DNA of 64,000 nt from Exiguobacterium sp. KRL4 (lineage in GTDB: Bacteria > Bacillota > Bacilli > Exiguobacteriales > Exiguobacteriaceae): NCBI RefSeq assembly GCF_001870785.1, contig NZ_MOLV01000010.1, forward strand, positions 62,001 through 126,000, written 5' to 3'. The translations under genes were made by a program, and so were the position numbers. The notes under the pieces are model-generated. The model was not told where the DNA came from. It saw only the letters and a program-made list of their open reading frames with translations, and did no database searches. Positions 1-8,771 of the stretch are shown piece after piece; the first letter of the stretch is position 1, and every line of letters starts with the position of its first letter.

Positions 1-1089
1 TGCATAGACCAGTCCGCCGAGGGCAGAACCGAAGGCAATCCCGACATTGCTTGCGACGGGCATCAAGGACGCGGCCAGTCCTTTTGCTTCCGGATTGAAC
101 TTTTCGGCTAAATCAATCAGATAAATTTGCGTCGATGTCGTCAGTAAGATCGACATCAGCGACATCAAGGCAATGTTGATCAGACCCAGTGAGACGGATG
201 CCGTCGTCACGTAGAGTGCGGCAAGAACGATCGCCTGGACGATAAAGACGAACCGCAATCGACCGATCGGATTCCGGCTGGCGATTTTCCCCGCTAAGAT
301 GTTACTGAAGATCGAGACGACACCATACGCGAGCAAAATCGGACTGATCCACGTCGACGGCAATTTCAACTCCAACTCCAGAACGGGAACGAGATACGTA
401 TAGACGACGTACGTCGCACCGAATCCGAACGACGGGATGAAAAAAGCAATCATGATTCGTGGATTGGCGAGTAAGCTGAGTTGGTCACGGATCGAGCTGG
501 TCGTTGTCGATCGTTGGACCGGGACGACTTTGAAGACACCGATCAACGCAATGACACCAAGGCCGCTCGTCAGCCAAAATGTTGCGGCGAAGCCGGCATG
601 CTGACCAATGAAGGTACCAATTGGAACACCGAGGACGTTTGCCATCGTAAATCCGCCGAAGATGAATGAAACGGCGACACCGCGTTTTGCGATTGGGACA
701 CTGTCGCTTGCGACGACCATTGCAAGTGAAATCAGGACGCCTGTTAAGACAGCCGTCACGATCCGTGTCAACAGTAATAGTTCATAGTTCGGTGCGATCC
801 CGCTGCAGACATTCAGCAAAATCCAGACGAAAATCAGACTGAGCATTAATTTCCGCCGCTCGAGATGTCCGGTTAAGGACATCGTAATCGGTGTTCCGAT
901 CGCGAAGGCAATCGCAAAGGCGGAGACGAGCGTTCCGGCTTTCGCGATCGTGATGTTCAGACCGTCCGCGATTTCGGATAAAATACCGACGATGACGAAT
1001 TCGCTTGTTCCCAGGACAAAGGTCAACATGGATAACGTTGCGATCAACAGCCAGTCGGCTTGACTCAAACGAGTCGATGATGATGACAT
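1..1089 (-). CDS. MFS transporter (drug/sugar efflux type), 3' end cut by window edge
   Basis: This is a major facilitator superfamily permease, probably a proton-driven exporter. The visible 363 residues contain at least ten hydrophobic segments. An early stretch (ATLSMLTFVLGTSEFVIVG) is typical of the AraJ/YdhP efflux group. The frame has no stop and runs off the left edge, so the last segments are missing. Two in-frame ATGs exist. I chose the second because GTGAGG lies 7 bases upstream of it, but only about 1 base upstream of the first. The gene is divergent from the OsmC-like gene, and the roughly 200 bp between them hold both promoters. The substrate cannot be told from sequence. Confidence 0.88.
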   Translation of the reverse strand, partial: MSSSSTRLSQADWLLIATLSMLTFVLGTSEFVIVGILSEIADGLNITIAKAGTLVSAFAIAFAIGTPITMSLTGHLERRKLMLSLIFVWILLNVCSGIAPNYELLLLTRIVTAVLTGVLISLAMVVASDSVPIAKRGVAVSFIFGGFTMANVLGVPIGTFIGQHAGFAATFWLTSGLGVIALIGVFKVVPVQRSTTTSSIRDQLSLLANPRIMIAFFIPSFGFGATYVVYTYLVPVLELELKLPSTWISPILLAYGVVSIFSNILAGKIASRNPIGRLRFVFIVQAIVLAALYVTTASVSLGLINIALMSLMSILLTTSTQIYLIDLAEKFNPEAKGLAASLMPVASNVGIAFGSALGGLVYA

Positions 1090-1292
1090 ATACATTCCTC
1101 ACTTCTGGCGCCTATGCGCAAAAAAACTATCGTTTATCAGAATAGCATGATTTGCACCGGTCGGAAACCGGATTTAGAGGACGGTGAAAAAGAAGAATTA
1201 TTGCGAATAGCATGTCAATTTCACTTGCTGAATATTCGGGTATACTGAAGAAGTAAAGACAACTAAAAAACGAGTAAAGGACGTGACGGAAC

Positions 1293-1718
1293 ATGCAAGC
1301 AACAGTCACTTGGAATCAGAAGATGGGCTTTAGCGGTGAGACCGAATCCGGGCATCACCTGGCGATGGATGCGGCACCGGACAACGGAGGCGACAATCAA
1401 GCTCCGCGCCCGACGGAGTTGTTACTTCACGCCGTCGCTGGCTGCACCGGAATCGATATCGTCTCGATTTTAGAAAAAATGCGCTTGACGCTGACTTCAT
1501 TTGAAATGGACATCGAGGGGGAACGGGCGGACGACCATCCCCGCCGTTTCACGACGATCTCGATCCATTACCGACTCGAAGGCGATTTACCGGAAGACAA
1601 GGTCCGTCGTGCCATTTCGTTGTCAAAAGACAAATACTGCTCCGTGTCCCAATCCTTAAATGCGGAAATTGAAGTCTATTATTCCATCAATGGTGTCCGG
1701 AACGAGGAACCGATTTGA
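1293..1718 (+). CDS. OsmC/Ohr-family protein
   Basis: This 141-residue protein belongs to the OsmC superfamily, whose members reduce organic or lipid hydroperoxides through a cysteine pair. Cys51 (AGCTGIDI context) and Cys116 (KYCSVSQ) are at the expected spacing, and the RPTELLLHAVAGC motif is typical of the YhfA-like branch. The ATG follows a GGA-rich stretch (AAAGGACGTGACGG). A -10-like TATACT sits at 1241-1246. Its stop codon overlaps the TTG start of the next gene (TTGA), so the two are likely translationally coupled. Whether this branch is truly a peroxidase is not settled by sequence alone. Confidence 0.9.
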   Translation: MQATVTWNQKMGFSGETESGHHLAMDAAPDNGGDNQAPRPTELLLHAVAGCTGIDIVSILEKMRLTLTSFEMDIEGERADDHPRRFTTISIHYRLEGDLPEDKVRRAISLSKDKYCSVSQSLNAEIEVYYSINGVRNEEPI

Positions 1719-2953
1719 AGCGGATTGTCCCTGTTCTGTTAGCAAGCGTCCTGCTCGCCGGTTGCGCCGATGAACCGACACAGCCGGTCGAGCCGCAACC
1801 GAAGCCGGCGAAGAAAACGAAACCGCCGCAGCCGGATCGACCCTCTGCTGCTGAACGGGCAGAGAAACAACTCAAGCAAACCGTTTCGAACATGTCGACG
1901 GCGGAAAAAGTCGATCAGCTGCTCTACATCGGTGTGACGGGAACGTCTTTAACACCAGCCGATCGTCAGCTACTACAGGACCATGCGCTCGGTGGTGTGC
2001 TGTTACTCGGTGGTAACATCATATCGACCGAACAACTGAAGACCTTTACGACAGCGATTACTGAAGCCCAACCGGCTGATTCAAAAGCGTTCCTTGGCTT
2101 TGATGAGGAGGGCGGGCGCGTCAGCCGGGTTCCGGACGTCAAACTCAAGTTATCACCGAGCCTGGCGTTTGGTCATAAAAATGATCCCGAATTGATGAAG
2201 GAAGTCGGACAGACGCTTGGTTCGATTTCCCGTTTTTACGGCTTTAACATGGATTTCGCCCCTGTTCTTGACGTCAACAGTAATCCGGCGAACCCGATCA
2301 TCGGTGACCGAGCCCTCAGTGCGGACCCGGAACAAGTCGCCCGCCTCGGAGTGCCATTAATGCAGGGGATGAAGTCGGAAGATGTTGTCCCGGTCGTCAA
2401 ACATTTTCCGGGTCACGGGGATACGACCGTCGATTCGCATGTTGGTCTGCCGCGGGTCGATGCTTCGAAAGCGGAACTCGAACAGACGGAACTGGTACCG
2501 TTCAAACGGGCGATTCAGGAAGGGGCAGAAATGGTCATGGTTGCGCACATCCTGTTCCCGGCGCTCGACAAAAACCGTCCGTCCTCGTTGTCAAAACGTG
2601 TCATGACCGGTGTGTTACGGGATGAACTGAAATTTGACGGTATCATCATCACGGATGACCTTGTGATGGGAGCGATTACTGACCGGTACGGACTTGCCCA
2701 GGCGGCAAGTCTTGCGCTTGAAAGCGGTGCCGACATGGCGATGTTCTCCTCACCGGGTGCGTACGCGTCCGTCCACCAGGAAATCATGGAACGGATTAAA
2801 CAAGGAAAACTGTCGGTACCGGATCTCGATCAGAAAGTCGGGCGGGTCTTACGCTTAAAAGAAACATATGACTTGTCGCAAACGAAGCGCGTCGACGAAT
2901 ATGAACGGTTGATCGAACGGGTCAAAGCGGTCGAATCGGACATGCGACGCTAA
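1715..2953 (+). CDS. Glycoside hydrolase family 3 lipoprotein, NagZ/NagA-like beta-N-acetylhexosaminidase
   Basis: This 412-residue exported GH3 enzyme probably removes N-acetylglucosamine from peptidoglycan fragments outside the cell. A short signal peptide ends in a lipobox (LLAGC, Cys17), so it should be lipid-anchored, and a Pro/Lys-rich linker follows. The catalytic barrel shows KHFPGHGDT near residue 229 (the His/Asp acid-base motif of NagZ-type GH3) and ITDDLVMGAI near 313 with the nucleophile Asp. There is no second C-terminal GH3 domain, which again fits NagZ-like enzymes. The start is TTG, overlapping the upstream stop, with GAACGAGGAA as ribosome site. Confidence 0.9.
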   Translation: MKRIVPVLLASVLLAGCADEPTQPVEPQPKPAKKTKPPQPDRPSAAERAEKQLKQTVSNMSTAEKVDQLLYIGVTGTSLTPADRQLLQDHALGGVLLLGGNIISTEQLKTFTTAITEAQPADSKAFLGFDEEGGRVSRVPDVKLKLSPSLAFGHKNDPELMKEVGQTLGSISRFYGFNMDFAPVLDVNSNPANPIIGDRALSADPEQVARLGVPLMQGMKSEDVVPVVKHFPGHGDTTVDSHVGLPRVDASKAELEQTELVPFKRAIQEGAEMVMVAHILFPALDKNRPSSLSKRVMTGVLRDELKFDGIIITDDLVMGAITDRYGLAQAASLALESGADMAMFSSPGAYASVHQEIMERIKQGKLSVPDLDQKVGRVLRLKETYDLSQTKRVDEYERLIERVKAVESDMRR

Positions 2954-3017
2954 TCAAGGGTGGAATAGACGGAACCACCCGTGGTAAACTACAGACGTAC
3001 CACACAAATTAATATCT

Positions 3018-3107
3018 ACACTAGGGGAGTCTCGCAGCAGACTGAGACGGAAGTATCCGGACCCTTTGAACCTGATCTAGTTCGTACTAGCGGAGGGAAG
3101 TGGTTTC
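3018..3107 (+). promoter_or_regulatory. TPP riboswitch (THI element)
   Basis: The conserved TPP aptamer segments are present in order: the ACTAGGGGAG start, a CTGAGA core with flanking stems, CGGACCCTTTGAACCTGATCT and the closing TAGCGGAGGGAAG. It lies about 100 bases before the first thiamine gene and is followed by a strong terminator. This matches the usual Firmicute arrangement, in which bound thiamine pyrophosphate stops transcription early. Confidence 0.96.
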
Positions 3108-3148
3108 CGATCATCTATCGAGGTAACGACAACCGTCGCCTTTTTTGT

Positions 3149-3185
3149 AGGACCACTCCATCAGTTCATGGGGTGGTCCTTTTTC
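3149..3185 (+). terminator. Intrinsic terminator of the TPP riboswitch
   Basis: AGGACCACTCCAT and ATGGGGTGGTCCT form a long stem with a six-base loop, followed directly by a T run. It lies between the aptamer and tenI, so it is the likely expression platform for thiamine-dependent attenuation. Confidence 0.9.
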
Positions 3186-3204
3186 GTGTGGAAAGGAGTA
3201 GAAG

Positions 3205-3801
3205 ATGGCGAACTTACATATCTTGACGACCGGACAACAACCACGGTCATGGCTTGAACGGGTCATCCCCGTGCTTGCTTCAGACGTCGACCGGATTCAC
3301 CTGCGGGAGCCGATGTGGTCGGTCCGGGAACTCGTCGCGTGTATCGAAACGTTACAGGGATGCGGTGTCCGTGTCGATCAACTTATCGTGCATGACAGGC
3401 TCGACGCAGCACTTGTGACGGGAACGACGATTCATCTGACACAACACAGCATCCCGGTCGACCGTGTCCGGTCCCGTTTTCCGGACATTCGGATCGGTCA
3501 ATCGGTCCATTCCTTAACGGAGGCGATGGCGGCGGAACAAGCAGGTGCGGACTATGTCATGTATGGGCATATCTATGCGACCGCGTCGAAAGCTGCTCTT
3601 CCACCACGGGGACTGGATGCCTTGGCGCAAGTCGTCGACTGGACGTCGGTTCCTGTCATCGCCCTTGGTGGAATCGCATCCAGCCGTGTTTCGGATGTCT
3701 TGACGACAGGCTGTGCCGGAGTCGCTGTTTTGTCCGGGATTCTTGGACAGGCGGAACCCGTAAAGTCAGCCAAACAGTACAGGGCGGTGGTTGACGGATG
3801 A
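3205..3801 (+). CDS. tenI: Thiazole tautomerase TenI
   Basis: This is a 198-residue TIM-barrel protein of the ThiE/TenI family. In Bacillus TenI aromatises the thiazole tautomer made by ThiG. The sequence YGHIYATASK places a His at residue 122, the position of the catalytic His122 of B. subtilis TenI; true ThiE proteins lack it. The phosphate-binding loop VIALGGIASSRV is kept. It is the first gene behind the TPP riboswitch and overlaps thiO by 4 bases. A ThiE function cannot be excluded, because the families are close and no other ThiE is in the window. Confidence 0.86.
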   Translation: MANLHILTTGQQPRSWLERVIPVLASDVDRIHLREPMWSVRELVACIETLQGCGVRVDQLIVHDRLDAALVTGTTIHLTQHSIPVDRVRSRFPDIRIGQSVHSLTEAMAAEQAGADYVMYGHIYATASKAALPPRGLDALAQVVDWTSVPVIALGGIASSRVSDVLTTGCAGVAVLSGILGQAEPVKSAKQYRAVVDG

Positions 3802-4802
3802 CACAACCAGACGTCTTGATCATTGGCGCCGGAATCATCGGCTTGACGCTCGGATATGAATTGTTGCAGCGGGGACAACGTGTTCACGTGCTCGATCAGT
3901 CGGCTGTCGGACAAGGTGCGACACGGGCGGCAGCGGGGATGCTCGCGACGGACGAAGAACTGTCGGAACCGTTACATGCGTTAGCGGCAGTGAGTCGCGC
4001 GCTTTATCCGAAACTTGTCCGCCAGTTGTTTGACGAGACCGGTTTGACGAGCGGCTATCTCGAACTGCCGTTTCAGTTGCGACAGAAGGATCAAACCGTG
4101 CAATTTGAACGGGTCGGCCAAATCGATCCCCGATTGCTCGTCCGCGCGTTACGGCAAGCGATTGACCAGCGGGGCGGAGTGATTGAAGAACAGATGACTG
4201 TCTTGCGTCTTTTGCGGGACAAACATACGGTAACCGGGGTGGAGACAAGCCGGGGACCACAAGTTGGTCGGCAGGTCGTCATCGCTAGCGGACGAGGATC
4301 GGAACCGTTGTTGCAAACGATCGGGATTCCGATCGACACGCTTCCGGTCAAAGGCGAGTGCCTGTCTGTCCGTCTCACAACCGGTCGACTTGAGCAGACC
4401 TTGTTTCATGAGACGGTGTATCTCGTCCCGAAAGCAGACGGACGGATCATCATCGGCGCAACGGAACACGTTGGTGAGGAATCGACGACGGTCAACGCGG
4501 GTAGTGTCTCGGAACTGTTAGCGGCAGCAATCGAGGTGTATCCGGCGATCCGTGACGCGGCATTGATCGACATCTGGTCCGGAGTCCGGCCACAGACACG
4601 CGACGGGTTACCGTATCTCGGACGGGTCAAAGGGGTCGACGGCTTGTCGGTCGCGACGGGACATCACCGGCACGGCATCCTGCTCGCTCCGGTGACAGCG
4701 CAAGTCCTCGCCGATTGTGTCATGAACCGAAAACCGGAAGTTACGCTGGAGGCGTTTTGTTGCAGACGACACGAGGAGGAGAATACATGCAAATCCGATT
4801 GA
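3798..4802 (+). CDS. thiO: Glycine oxidase ThiO
   Basis: This FAD-dependent oxidase supplies dehydroglycine (from glycine) for thiazole synthesis in Gram-positive bacteria. The N-terminus has the Rossmann dinucleotide motif (IIGAGIIGLTLGYEL, residues 8-22). Later segments include the typical SGVRPQTRDGLPYLG near residue 255 and TGHHRHGILLAPVT near 282. Length (334 residues) is slightly below B. subtilis ThiO. It overlaps tenI by 4 bases and thiS by 16, as expected for a tightly coupled operon. Confidence 0.94.
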   Translation: MTQPDVLIIGAGIIGLTLGYELLQRGQRVHVLDQSAVGQGATRAAAGMLATDEELSEPLHALAAVSRALYPKLVRQLFDETGLTSGYLELPFQLRQKDQTVQFERVGQIDPRLLVRALRQAIDQRGGVIEEQMTVLRLLRDKHTVTGVETSRGPQVGRQVVIASGRGSEPLLQTIGIPIDTLPVKGECLSVRLTTGRLEQTLFHETVYLVPKADGRIIIGATEHVGEESTTVNAGSVSELLAAAIEVYPAIRDAALIDIWSGVRPQTRDGLPYLGRVKGVDGLSVATGHHRHGILLAPVTAQVLADCVMNRKPEVTLEAFCCRRHEEENTCKSD

Positions 4803-4990
4803 ATGGGAAAGCCTATCCACTGGCGGAACATACGAAGACGCTACATGACTTGATTCAGCAGTTGAATATCGATGAAGAGGTCGTCATCATCGAACAAAAT
4901 CATCAAATCATTGACCGGTTCCGGTATACGGACACGAACGTCCAACCCGGTGATGTCGTTGAAATCGTTCATTTTGTAGGAGGCGGGTAA
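4787..4990 (+). CDS. thiS: Sulfur carrier protein ThiS
   Basis: This is a 67-residue ubiquitin-fold protein. It ends in Gly-Gly (HFVGGG), the tail that ThiF adenylates and that is converted to a thiocarboxylate donating sulfur to ThiG. I chose the ATG at 4787 because ACGAGGAGGAG lies just upstream and MQIRLNGK is the usual ThiS start; longer readings run back into thiO. Its start overlaps the end of thiO, and thiG begins two bases after its stop. Confidence 0.94.
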   Translation: MQIRLNGKAYPLAEHTKTLHDLIQQLNIDEEVVIIEQNHQIIDRFRYTDTNVQPGDVVEIVHFVGGG

Positions 4991-4991
4991 C

Positions 4992-5759
4992 ATGTTAAAA
5001 ATTGGCGGAAAAACATTTGCATCACGATTATTACTCGGAACGGGAAAATATCCGGACGCTGAGACGCAACAACAAGCGGTCGAAGCATCGGAAACGAACA
5101 TTTTAACGTTTTCCGTCCGGCGTTTTGACGTCTTTGCGAAGGAACAGACGAATCCACTTGCGGCACTCGAATTAAGTCGCTATGACCTGTTGCCGAACAC
5201 GGCGGGCGCAAAAACGGCGGAAGAAGCCGTCCGGCTGGCAAGGCTCGCCCGGGCATCCGGCATGTGTGACATGGTCAAGGTCGAGGTGATCGGTTGCGAC
5301 AAGACGTTATTGCCGGACCCGATTGAAACCTTACGGGCGGCAGAAGAATTGATCAAAGACGGTTTCATCGTCTTGCCGTATACGTCAGATGATTTACTGC
5401 TCGCCCGTCGGCTCGAGGAACTGGGCTGTCACGCCATCATGCCGGCAGCGTCACCGATTGGTTCGGGACAGGGAATTCTGAACCCGCTCGCGCTCAGTTT
5501 CATCATCGAACAGATGACGGTCCCGGTCATCATCGACGCGGGAATTGGTTCACCGGCCGATGCGGCTTACGCGATGGAGCTGGGTGCCGATGGTGTCTTG
5601 TTGAATTCTGCGGTCGCCCATGCTAACGATCCTGTCAAAATGGCGCAAGCGATGAAACTGGCAATCGAAGCCGGGCGTCTTGGTTTTGAAGCGGGGCGGA
5701 TCGAGAAAAAACGGTATGCGACGGCAAGCAGTCCGACGACCGGAATCAGCCGCCCATGA
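4992..5759 (+). CDS. thiG: Thiazole synthase ThiG
   Basis: This 255-residue TIM-barrel enzyme condenses deoxyxylulose phosphate, dehydroglycine and ThiS-thiocarboxylate into the thiazole phosphate. Lys96 in MVKVEVIG is the Schiff-base lysine. GTGKYP (residues 16-21) and the phosphate-binding [13 protein letters not shown] are also diagnostic. The start follows AGGAGGCGGGTAAC. The stop overlaps the thiF start (ATGA). Confidence 0.96.
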   Translation: MLKIGGKTFASRLLLGTGKYPDAETQQQAVEASETNILTFSVRRFDVFAKEQTNPLAALELSRYDLLPNTAGAKTAEEAVRLARLARASGMCDMVKVEVIGCDKTLLPDPIETLRAAEELIKDGFIVLPYTSDDLLLARRLEELGCHAIMPAASPIGSGQGILNPLALSFIIEQMTVPVIIDAGIGSPADAAYAMELGADGVLLNSAVAHANDPVKMAQAMKLAIEAGRLGFEAGRIEKKRYATASSPTTGISRP

Positions 5760-6784
5760 CAGACCGCTACAGCCGACAAATCCGCTTTCGTCCGATCGGC
5801 CAAGGCGGACAAAATCAACTGGCCGAGCGCCGCGTCGTCATCATCGGTCTCGGTGCGCTCGGGACAGCCAGTGCGGAACAGCTCGTCCGGGCAGGTGTCG
5901 GACAGGTGATCCTGATCGACCGCGATTACGTCGAGTGGAGTAATCTCCAACGGCAACAATTGTACACGGAACGGGATGCCCGGGAACGGCTCCCGAAAGC
6001 GGTCGCAGCCAAGCAACGGCTTCGCGACATCAACTCGACCGTGACGATTGAAGCGATTGTGGAAGACGTGACGGCAACGAACATTGATCGACTCGTTGCG
6101 CAGGCCGATCTGATCATGGATGCGACAGACAATTTCGCGATCCGGATGCTGATCAATGATGTAGCGGCGCAACAGGGAATTCCCTGGATTTACGGGGCAT
6201 GTGTCGCCAGTTACGGCATGACATACACCGTTTTGCCGAAGGAAACGCCTTGTCTGCATTGTTTGCTGAATCACCTGCCGCAGCAACAGGATACGTGTGA
6301 TACTCGGGGCATCATCAGTCCGGCCGTCCAACTGGTCGCCTCGCATCAAGTGACGGAAGCATTGAAACTGTTGACGGGTGCGAAACCGGCACTACGTCAG
6401 ACGTTGCTGTCGTTTGATCTTTGGACGAATCAGCAGAGCCAGATCGATGTCACGTCCTTAAAGCAAACGGCATGTCCTTCGTGCGGTGACGCTGCCGTCT
6501 ATCCTTATCTCAACGGAACGCCACTCCAATTCGTGACGTTGTGCGGTCGGGATACCGTTCAAGTCCGGGGAGAAGGAAAAAGAGATTTGGTCCGGCTTGA
6601 AAACGAGATGGTGGCACGCGGGATTAAAAGTCAACGAAACCCGTATTTACTGATGTTCGAAACGGAACAGAACCGGATTGTTGCCTTTGCAGACGGGCGG
6701 ATCTTGATTCATGGGGAACCGGATGTTGAACAGGCGAAGCATGTATACGAGACGTATTTTACGAAAGCGTTCACAAAAAAGTAA
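5756..6784 (+). CDS. thiF: ThiS adenylyltransferase ThiF (MoeB/E1-like)
   Basis: This E1-like enzyme adenylates the C-terminus of ThiS before sulfur transfer. The N-terminal Rossmann motif is [11 protein letters not shown] (31-41). Zinc-binding pairs are seen at Cys166/Cys169 (CLHC) and Cys240/Cys243 (CPSC), and Cys181 lies where the reactive Cys of ThiF usually is. At 342 residues it has the extra C-terminal tail common in Gram-positive ThiF/MoeB, with no rhodanese domain. It is the last gene of the operon. The kinase gene thiD, last in the B. subtilis cluster, is absent here. Confidence 0.93.
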   Translation: MTDRYSRQIRFRPIGQGGQNQLAERRVVIIGLGALGTASAEQLVRAGVGQVILIDRDYVEWSNLQRQQLYTERDARERLPKAVAAKQRLRDINSTVTIEAIVEDVTATNIDRLVAQADLIMDATDNFAIRMLINDVAAQQGIPWIYGACVASYGMTYTVLPKETPCLHCLLNHLPQQQDTCDTRGIISPAVQLVASHQVTEALKLLTGAKPALRQTLLSFDLWTNQQSQIDVTSLKQTACPSCGDAAVYPYLNGTPLQFVTLCGRDTVQVRGEGKRDLVRLENEMVARGIKSQRNPYLLMFETEQNRIVAFADGRILIHGEPDVEQAKHVYETYFTKAFTKK

Positions 6785-6896
6785 AATAATTTTTTGAATA
6801 CATGTTTTAGATGTTTGAAAAAGAGGTAAATAAGACTTCAGACGTAAGTCGGAGCTTTATTTGGAACGATTTGAATTGTGAAGAGGAGTGATTACG

Positions 6897-7286
6897 ATGA
6901 AACAAGAATTCGATCAATCGATCCAGTCATTGGATCAGACGAAGCGGACAGACCATACAGCTGATGCTGTTCAGCAAGCGAATTGGAATCCAGACCGGTA
7001 TCGGACGAATCTGAATCCATTTTATCTGTCACCTTGCAGCGTCGAACGTCGGGAAGACCGTCAGCAAGAAGTTGACCGGATCGTCGAAGTCGAGCCTACA
7101 TCCTCCCCTCTCCAACAGTTATTCGAGCAGAAACAGGAAGAGCATATAACAAAAAGTGTATCAGGTGCTGCGAAACATGCCGGTGGGAAATTCACGACCG
7201 GGATTGTCGTCGGTGCAATCATTGGAGGATCCGTGTCGATCTTCACCTCGGTGAAGCGATTTCGTCAAAAGCGTCAGACTCACTAA
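6897..7286 (+). CDS. Small protein with one C-terminal membrane segment
   Basis: I do not recognise this 129-residue protein. The first 95 residues are hydrophilic and rich in Gln, Asp and Arg. A Gly-rich hydrophobic stretch (FTTGIVVGAIIGGSVSIFTS, about residues 98-117) could be a membrane anchor or a YtxH-like segment, followed by a basic tail. I chose the ATG at 6897 because GAGGAG lies 8 bases upstream; an earlier GTG overlaps that site. It is a single gene with its own terminator, downstream of the thiamine operon but separated by about 110 bp. Confidence 0.65.
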   Translation: MKQEFDQSIQSLDQTKRTDHTADAVQQANWNPDRYRTNLNPFYLSPCSVERREDRQQEVDRIVEVEPTSSPLQQLFEQKQEEHITKSVSGAAKHAGGKFTTGIVVGAIIGGSVSIFTSVKRFRQKRQTH

Positions 7287-7313
7287 TGATTAACTGTCAG
7301 CAGAATCACGAAA

Positions 7314-7349
7314 GACCGTCACCTTACTCAATAGGGTGACGGTTTTTTG
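7314..7349 (+). terminator. Intrinsic terminator
   Basis: ACCGTCACC and GGGTGACGGT pair around a short loop, followed by TTTTTTG. It ends the small membrane-protein gene upstream. Confidence 0.85.
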
Positions 7350-7377
7350 TCGTATCCAGTAAAAGGAGGAGAGCAGT

Positions 7378-7578
7378 GTGGAGAAAAAACAGCAGGAGGT
7401 CTTTTCCATGCTCGGTCAGCCGGCGAAACGAGCCCTGGCAGAGCATGGTGTCACGTCGATCGTTCTCCTCGCGGCGCATTCGGAACAAGAGGTCCGAAAA
7501 TGGCATGGCATCGGTCCTTCTTCGATGCCGAAGCTCAAACAAGCGTTAGCGGAGCAAGGACTGACGTTTAAGAAATGA
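7378..7578 (+). CDS. Small helix-hairpin-helix (RpoA C-terminal-like) DNA-binding protein
   Basis: This is a 66-residue protein. The pattern PAKRALAEHGVTS..LA..SEQEVRKWHGIGPSSMPKLKQAL matches the helix-hairpin-helix fold shared with the RNA polymerase alpha C-terminal domain (HGIGPSSM is the hairpin). Such stand-alone domains occur in Bacilli with unclear roles. The start is GTG, with AAAAGGAGGAGAG upstream. It precedes sbcD in the same direction, about 55 bp away, so a link to DNA repair is possible but unproven. Confidence 0.75.
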   Translation: MEKKQQEVFSMLGQPAKRALAEHGVTSIVLLAAHSEQEVRKWHGIGPSSMPKLKQALAEQGLTFKK

Positions 7579-7634
7579 ATCGTCCGGCAGAACCGTTCCA
7601 AGTCATGCTAAAATAAGGATATTATAGAGGAAAA

Positions 7635-8771
7635 GTGAGCGTGATACAGGTGAAATGGATTCATACTGCCGATTGGCACTTAGGAAAAATAGTTCATGGC
7701 GAATCGATGCTTGAAAACCAACGTTTCGTCCTGCAGAAATTGTTACAACTGATTGATCGGGAACAGCCAGATGCCGTCGTCATTGCCGGTGATTTATACG
7801 ACCGTGCCGTCCCGCCGACGGAAGCGGTCGAATTGTTGGACGAAATCTTTGCCGAGATCGTCCTCGAACGAAATATCCCGATCATCGCGATCAGTGGCAA
7901 TCATGACTCGGCCGAACGGCTCAGTTTCGGAACGACGATGTTACAACGGGCGGGGCTTCATCTGGCAGGAAAATTAACGCCTTCAATCGAGCCGATCACG
8001 ATCCAAGGCGTTCGGTTCTATCCGGTTCCGTTCGCCGATCCTGCCACTGTACGTTATGTCTACCAAGATGAATCGATCCGGACGCACGATGAAGCGATGC
8101 GAAAAATCATCGAGTCGATGCCGATCGAGGGACCAAGTGTCCTCGTCGGTCATGCGTTTGTGATCGGTGGACTCGAAACGGACTCGGAACGGCAACTGTC
8201 GGTCGGAACGGCCGGGCAAGTCAGTGCCAGTGCCTTTGCACCGTTTACGTATACGGCGCTTGGCCATTTGCATAATCCACTGGCGATTCGGTCGGAGACA
8301 ATCCGCTACAGCGGCTCATTGCTGAAATACTCGTTTTCGGAAGCGAATCATCTTAAAGGTGTCGATATCCTGACGCTCAATGAGGCGGGGACATTTGATC
8401 GCCGGTTCGAGCCGTTGGCAGCCAAACGGGATTTACGGGAACTGACCGGGAACCTTGCTGAACTGACGGACCCGGCGTTTGTCGCGACACAAACGACGGA
8501 CGATTACATCAAAATCAACCTGACGGACGCGGAAGCCTTAATCGATCCGATGGGGAAACTGAAAAAAATCTATCCGAACATCTTACATCTGGAGCGAACC
8601 GGGTTTACACGCGAAAGTACACGCGCCGTGCAAGCCTCCCGTGATCAGGTTCAGGCGGCGACGATTACGGATTTGTTCAGTGAATTTTATGAAGCCGTCC
8701 GCGAAAAACAACCGACGGATGCGATGCAGACCGTTTTAGAGGAGGAAGCAGCATGCGCCCAGAACGATTAA
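7635..8771 (+). CDS. sbcD: Exonuclease subunit SbcD (Mre11-like nuclease)
   Basis: This is the nuclease subunit of the SbcCD complex, which cleaves hairpins and DNA ends blocked by protein. The calcineurin-type metal motifs are in order: HTADWHLG (about 10-17), GDLYDR (about 53), SGNHDSAERL (about 85), GHAFV, and GHLH (about 209). Length (378) is normal. The start is uncertain among three in-frame GTGs (7635, 7641, 7650). AGAGG at 7626-7630 serves the first two. The 3' end overlaps sbcC by 19 bases. Confidence 0.95.
   Translation: MSVIQVKWIHTADWHLGKIVHGESMLENQRFVLQKLLQLIDREQPDAVVIAGDLYDRAVPPTEAVELLDEIFAEIVLERNIPIIAISGNHDSAERLSFGTTMLQRAGLHLAGKLTPSIEPITIQGVRFYPVPFADPATVRYVYQDESIRTHDEAMRKIIESMPIEGPSVLVGHAFVIGGLETDSERQLSVGTAGQVSASAFAPFTYTALGHLHNPLAIRSETIRYSGSLLKYSFSEANHLKGVDILTLNEAGTFDRRFEPLAAKRDLRELTGNLAELTDPAFVATQTTDDYIKINLTDAEALIDPMGKLKKIYPNILHLERTGFTRESTRAVQASRDQVQAATITDLFSEFYEAVREKQPTDAMQTVLEEEAACAQND

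Noticed and set aside
2955-2985. GGGTGG/CCACCC hairpin after the GH3 gene
   Set aside because: The stem is short and no T run follows; it may add to termination but cannot be called.
5567-6349. A 260-codon open frame on the minus strand opposite thiG/thiF
   Set aside because: It is antisense to two clear thiamine genes, has no ribosome site and no recognisable domain; long antisense frames are common at this base composition.
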